Positions 59,853 to 64,000 of a stretch of DNA of 64,000 nucleotides are shown piece after piece; positions within the stretch are counted from its first letter, which is position 1; every line of letters starts with the position of its first letter. Origin of the DNA: Candidatus Eiseniibacteriota bacterium. Its GTDB lineage: Bacteria; Eisenbacteria; RBG-16-71-46. Made by a program: the position numbers and the translations under genes. Below the pieces are notes generated by a model. It saw nothing but the letters and a program-made list of their open reading frames with translations, was not told the origin of the DNA and made no database searches. The DNA lies in NCBI GenBank assembly GCA_016178725.1, contig JACOSV010000007.1, forward strand, positions 1 through 64,000, read 5' to 3'.

Positions 59853-61372
59853 TGCCGGCGCGGATCGGAGGCGGCGGGAACGTGGATCGCGGCGGCGCGC
59901 GACCGCCCGGCGGCGTGCGCGCGGTGCGTCTCGGCCCGATCGGCACGGTGGCCGCGATCGCCGGCGTCGTGATGGTCGCGATCGCCGCGATCGCGACGCT
60001 CGGGCTCGCGACGCGCCTGCTGCGCGGACGCGCGCGGCGCGAGCGCATCCGCGGCGACGGCCGTCCGGCGACGTCGCGGAACCGCGAGCGCTCCAAGGCC
60101 GTGGTGGTCGAAGCGCTGCCGCTCGTGCTCGGGCTCGCGCTGGCGCTCGTCGCCGCGACGGCGCCCGCGCCGGCGCGCGCCGGGCTGCTCGTGCCGATGG
60201 ACGACAAGCAGACGGATCATCTCAAGGCGTACGGCCTCGCCTACTGGACGCTCGCGCGCGGCGAGAAGATCGAGTGGCTGCTCAACTATCGCGGCGGCTC
60301 GTTCCTGATGCCCGAGAACGCCGAGACCCAGCGCGAGGCGAACCTGCGCGGCGTCGCGTTCGAATCGATGAACGCCGGGGCCGAGGCCGCGATGCGCGCC
60401 GAGATCGCCGACAACAACATGGAGTCGGTCGCGCTCGAGAAGGCGCCGCGCGTCGCCGTCTACATCCCACCCAACACGCCGCCATGGGACGACGCGGTCA
60501 CGCTGGCGCTCGAGTACGCCGACATTCCGTACTCCAAGCTGTGGGACGCCGAGGTCATGAGCGGCGATCTCGCCAAGTACGACTGGCTGCATCTCCATCA
60601 CGAGGACTTCACCGCCCAGCACGGCAAGTTCTTCGTCGCGTACCACAACTTCCCCTGGTATCAGGAAGAGGAGCGCGTGCAGAAGGCGATGGCGACGCAG
60701 CTCGGGTTCGCCAAGGTGACGCAGGAGAAGGCGGCGGTCGCGATCGCGATCCGCGACTTCATCGGCCGCGGCGGGTTCATGTTCGGCATGTGCTCGGCGA
60801 CCGACACGTACGACATCGCGCTCGCGGCGCAGGGCGTGGACATCGCCGAATCGGTCTACGACGGCGATCCGTGCGATCCGCTCGCCAACCGCAAGCTCGA
60901 CTTCGCGAAGGATCTCGCGTTCAAGAATTACCGGCTCGAGCTCGACCCGTTCATCTACAAGTTCTCGGACATCGACGTGACGCAGGAGGCCTCGCTGCGC
61001 GGGCCGAACGCGGTGTTCACGCTGTTCGACTTCTCGGCCAAGAACGATCCGGTGCCGACGATGCTGGTGCAGGACCACGTGAACGCGGTGCCCGAGTTCC
61101 TCGGCCAGACGACGGGATTCCACCGCGCGAAGCTCAAGAGCAACGTGCTGGTGCTGGGCGAGGTCGAGGGCACCGACGAGGTGAAATACCTGCACGGGCA
61201 GTACGGGCGCGGCACGTTCACGTACCTCGGCGGACACGATCCCGAGGACTTCCAGCACATGGTCGGCGACCCGGCGACCGATCTCTCCAAGTACCGCCAC
61301 TCGCCCGGCTACCGGCTGATCCTCAACAACGTCCTCTTCCCGGCGGCGGAGAAGAAGAAGCAACGGACGTAG
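59852..61372 (+). CDS. Conserved membrane/secreted protein (family sometimes labelled asparagine synthetase B)
   Basis: GLLVPMDDKQTDHLKAYGLAYW...NYRGGSFLMP...VAVYIPPNTPPWDDAVTLALEYADIPYSKLWDAEV...GRGGFMFGMCSATDTYDIALAAQGVDI. Confidence 0.65.
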   Translation: MPARIGGGGNVDRGGARPPGGVRAVRLGPIGTVAAIAGVVMVAIAAIATLGLATRLLRGRARRERIRGDGRPATSRNRERSKAVVVEALPLVLGLALALVAATAPAPARAGLLVPMDDKQTDHLKAYGLAYWTLARGEKIEWLLNYRGGSFLMPENAETQREANLRGVAFESMNAGAEAAMRAEIADNNMESVALEKAPRVAVYIPPNTPPWDDAVTLALEYADIPYSKLWDAEVMSGDLAKYDWLHLHHEDFTAQHGKFFVAYHNFPWYQEEERVQKAMATQLGFAKVTQEKAAVAIAIRDFIGRGGFMFGMCSATDTYDIALAAQGVDIAESVYDGDPCDPLANRKLDFAKDLAFKNYRLELDPFIYKFSDIDVTQEASLRGPNAVFTLFDFSAKNDPVPTMLVQDHVNAVPEFLGQTTGFHRAKLKSNVLVLGEVEGTDEVKYLHGQYGRGTFTYLGGHDPEDFQHMVGDPATDLSKYRHSPGYRLILNNVLFPAAEKKKQRT

Positions 61373-61569
61373 CGCCGGACAAGGCGCAAACAGCCATGCG
61401 TCGGCGTGCATCCCGCGCGCGCGATCGCACCCAGCCGCCGCCCGCACGCTGCACGCTGCACGCGAATCGGGCGTCTGCGCACGCCGGTTCGCCCGACGCG
61501 CGCCGTGGTCCCGCGGTTGCTCCGTGAAGTGGGGCTACCCTTCGTTACCCACCTCGAGGAGGTTCGACC

Positions 61570-63189
61570 ATGCGTCGACTCATCGCATGTCTCGCGCTCG
61601 GGGTGCTCATGGACGCAGCGCCCGTCGTCACGCTCGCCGCAGACTGGAACACGCTGCCGGCGCTACCCTCCGCACGCGAAGGCGCCGCCGCCGCGGCCCA
61701 GGGCGGCAACGTCTATCTGCTCGGCGGCCACGGGGCCGCGGACCTCGCGACCACCGCGGTGTGGAGCTCCCAGACCTCGACGTGGAGCGAGGCGGCGCCG
61801 ATGTCGCAGACCCGCGTCCTCGCCGGCGCCGCGGCGCTCGGCGGCTTCGTCTACGCACTCGGCGGCTTCGACGGCTCCGGCTTCGCCTCGATCAACGTCG
61901 AGCGCTTCGATCCCGTCGCCGGCACGTGGAGTCCGCGCTCCGGCATGCCGGGATCGCGCGCCGCGCTCGGCGCGGCCGCGGTCAACGGCGCGATCGTCGT
62001 CGCCGGCGGCCAGGACATGGAAGGGACCCTCGCGTCCGACTGCTGGCGCTACGATCCCGGGTCCGATCAGTGGGGGACGATCGGCACGCTCGCGATGCCG
62101 CGCGCCGGCGTCGCCATGGCGGCCCTCGGCGATCACGTCTGGGTGATCGGCGGCACCAACGGCTCGCCGACGGCGCACGTCGACGTCTACGACGCGACCG
62201 CGAACGCGTGGAGCGCGGGCGCCGATCTGCCCGAGCCGCTCGCCTACGCGTCCGCGGCGGCGATGGCCGGGCGCATCTGGGTGATGGGCGGCCTGAACGG
62301 CGCGCAGCAGCGCAGTGACCACGTCTACAGCGCCGGTCCGGACGGCGTGTGGCAGAACGAGAGCGCGCTCCCGGCCGCCGTGTCGCACGCCGGCGCCGCC
62401 GGCTATACGGACTCGTGTCTCGCGCTCATTGGTGGCTTCGACGGCTCGAATCTGCTCACGGCCTCGGCCGTGTCGCGCTGCGTCGTCGCGCCGCCGCCGC
62501 CTCCTCCTCCTCCGCCGCCGCCTCCGCCGCCGCCGCCGCCTCCTCCGCCTCCGCCGCCGCCGCCGCCGGCCGAGACGCTCGCCGTGGCCGTCGCGCTCAC
62601 GCCGAGCTCACTCAACGCGCAGAGCAACGGAACGTCGATCGCAGCGCACATCGACGCCGACGGCTGGTCGGCTTCCGACATCGTGGTGTCATCGCTGACG
62701 CTCGACGGCGTCGCGCCGCTCGCGTTCGCCGTCTCGAACGGCGACACGGCGGCCGCGAGCTCGAGCGGCATCACGGTCAAGTTCCCGCGCGCGCCGTTCG
62801 CGCAGCGGTCCGCCGGCACGTACGCGCTCACGCTGCTCGGCCTGCGCGCCGACGGCACGCCACTCCGCGGCACGGCGATGCTCGACGTGCACGGAAGCTG
62901 GAACGGCATCCTGCACCACACGGCGCGGCCTCACGATCTGCATATCGTGAGCACGACGGCCGCGGGCGCCGCGTTCAGCTTCACGATCGCCGAGCCGACG
63001 CCGGTCACGGTGGACGTGATCGACCTCCAGGGCCGCGTGGTCGCGCGGATCGAGCAGACGACGCTCGCGGCGGGCAACTACGAGCCCGCGTGGCCCGCGG
63101 GCGGCCGCATGCCGCCGTCGGGCATCTACCTCGTCCGGCTGCGCACGCCGGACACGCAGGAGATGGTGCGCGTGCCGATCATCCACTGA
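61570..63189 (+). CDS. Secreted kelch-repeat protein with polyproline linker and FlgD-Ig/T9SS-like C-terminus
   Basis: Repeated kelch units (VYLLGGHGA, VYALGGFDGSG, VVAGGQDMEG, VWVIGGTNGSP, IWVMGGLNGA); 26 consecutive Pro; C-terminal PTPVTVDVIDLQGRVVARI...SGIYLVRLRTPD. Confidence 0.85.
   Translation: MRRLIACLALGVLMDAAPVVTLAADWNTLPALPSAREGAAAAAQGGNVYLLGGHGAADLATTAVWSSQTSTWSEAAPMSQTRVLAGAAALGGFVYALGGFDGSGFASINVERFDPVAGTWSPRSGMPGSRAALGAAAVNGAIVVAGGQDMEGTLASDCWRYDPGSDQWGTIGTLAMPRAGVAMAALGDHVWVIGGTNGSPTAHVDVYDATANAWSAGADLPEPLAYASAAAMAGRIWVMGGLNGAQQRSDHVYSAGPDGVWQNESALPAAVSHAGAAGYTDSCLALIGGFDGSNLLTASAVSRCVVAPPPPPPPPPPPPPPPPPPPPPPPPPPAETLAVAVALTPSSLNAQSNGTSIAAHIDADGWSASDIVVSSLTLDGVAPLAFAVSNGDTAAASSSGITVKFPRAPFAQRSAGTYALTLLGLRADGTPLRGTAMLDVHGSWNGILHHTARPHDLHIVSTTAAGAAFSFTIAEPTPVTVDVIDLQGRVVARIEQTTLAAGNYEPAWPAGGRMPPSGIYLVRLRTPDTQEMVRVPIIH
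62491..62568 (+). repeat. CCG/CCT microsatellite encoding 26 consecutive prolines
   Basis: Direct count of CCG/CCT codons from 62491 to 62568. Confidence 0.95.
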
Positions 63190-63225
63190 CCGGCGCCGCG
63201 TCGCGCCCCCGGCGTCGGGACCCGA

Positions 63226-63690
63226 TCATCGGGCGCCCGCGCCGGGGGCGGCGCGTTTGTAGACGTCCTTGAACCACCGCTCCATGTAGCGGTCGGGCGC
63301 GGCGAGCGCGCTCCATCCCGCCTTGCGATAGAGCGCGTGCGCGTCGCGCGTCAGCAGCACCCAGCGGCGGAATCCCTGCAGCGCGGGATGCGCCTGCACC
63401 GTCTCGAGCATCCAGCCCGCGAGCCCGCGGCCGCGATACGCCTCGAGCACGTAGACGTCGCCGAGATAGGCGAACGTCGCGTAATCGGTGATCACGCGCG
63501 CGAACCCGATCTGCCGCGCGCCGTCGAGCAGCGCGAAGGGGAGCGAGTGCTCGATCGATCTCGCGACCATGTCGCGCGGGATCCCCTGGGCCCAGTAGGA
63601 CGCGGTGAGGAACGCGTGCACCGCGTCGAGATCGATGCGCGCGCGGTCGGTGGTGAGCGTGAACTCGCCGCGCCGCCACGTGTCCTGCAT
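63226..63690 (-). CDS. GNAT family N-acetyltransferase
   Basis: YLGDVYVLEAYRGRGLAGWMLETVQAHPALQGFRRWVLLTRDAHALYRKAGW. Confidence 0.92.
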   Translation of the reverse strand: MQDTWRRGEFTLTTDRARIDLDAVHAFLTASYWAQGIPRDMVARSIEHSLPFALLDGARQIGFARVITDYATFAYLGDVYVLEAYRGRGLAGWMLETVQAHPALQGFRRWVLLTRDAHALYRKAGWSALAAPDRYMERWFKDVYKRAAPGAGAR

Positions 63691-63720
63691 GTCCCCTCCT
63701 CGCGGGACCCGCCCGCCACG

Positions 63721-63755
63721 AAAGCGAAACGCGGGGCGCCGTGGCGGCGCCCCGC
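63721..63755 (-). terminator. Rho-independent terminator of the ompA-like gene
   Basis: Perfect 10-bp stem GCGGGGCGCC/GGCGCCCCGC (63731-63740/63746-63755), followed on minus strand by GTTTCGCTTT. Confidence 0.8.
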
Positions 63756-63775
63756 GTCCGCGTCGCCTCGCGACG

Positions 63776-64000
63776 CTAGTGCCGCGTCGTGTCCGCCGGC
63801 GCCTTCGCGGGCGCCGGAGCGTGCAGCGAATCCGGCTTCGCCGCGCCCTCGTCGCGGCGCAGGAAGCGCCGCTTGTCGCGTTCGATGCGCAGCGCGTCGG
63901 TATTCAGCACCTTGAACTCGACGCGGCGGTTGCGCGCGCGGCCGAGCGTGGTGCTGTTCGGGGCGATCGGCCGGTCCGGTCCGTAGCCCTTCGACGTGAA
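63776..64000 (-). CDS. OmpA-family protein, C-terminus (truncated by window end)
   Basis: FTSKGYGPDRPIAPNSTTLGRARNRRVEFKVLNTDALRI before stop; open to the window edge. Confidence 0.85.
   Translation of the reverse strand, partial: FTSKGYGPDRPIAPNSTTLGRARNRRVEFKVLNTDALRIERDKRRFLRRDEGAAKPDSLHAPAPAKAPADTTRH

Overview
GC-rich (~70% or more by eye) bacterial chromosomal segment, gene-dense, with no rRNA, tRNA, CRISPR array or transposon that I could recognise. About 60 protein genes are supported, including a complete F1Fo-ATP synthase operon (atpZ, fused atpI-atpB, E, F, H, A, G, D, C). Others are an exosortase-family protease with a partner membrane protein, tandem S9 peptidases, a 2-oxoacid:ferredoxin oxidoreductase with an FprA-type reductase, and a divergent chemotaxis-like three-gene module. 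Also present are a MazEF-type toxin-antitoxin pair, guaB, secDF, and a DUF4159/DUF4175/TPR envelope operon. Two secreted proteins end in FlgD-Ig/T9SS-like C-terminal domains, as is common in Eisenbacteria/FCB-type genomes (taxonomic inference only). The observations I find most worth follow-up are: (1) an apparent in-frame AtpI-AtpB fusion; (2) a chemotaxis-like module with degenerate receptor and kinase signatures; (3) a perfect 21-bp AT-rich palindrome overlapping the mazE start codon; (4) a 23-bp divergent intergenic region in which two apparently leaderless genes share overlapping -10 elements, within a wider set of TGCTAnnnT and TTGAC(A/C)-17-TAnnnT promoters; (5) a small secreted protein made of four diverged HYxxY repeats; (6) two clean 1-nt frameshifts in otherwise intact genes.
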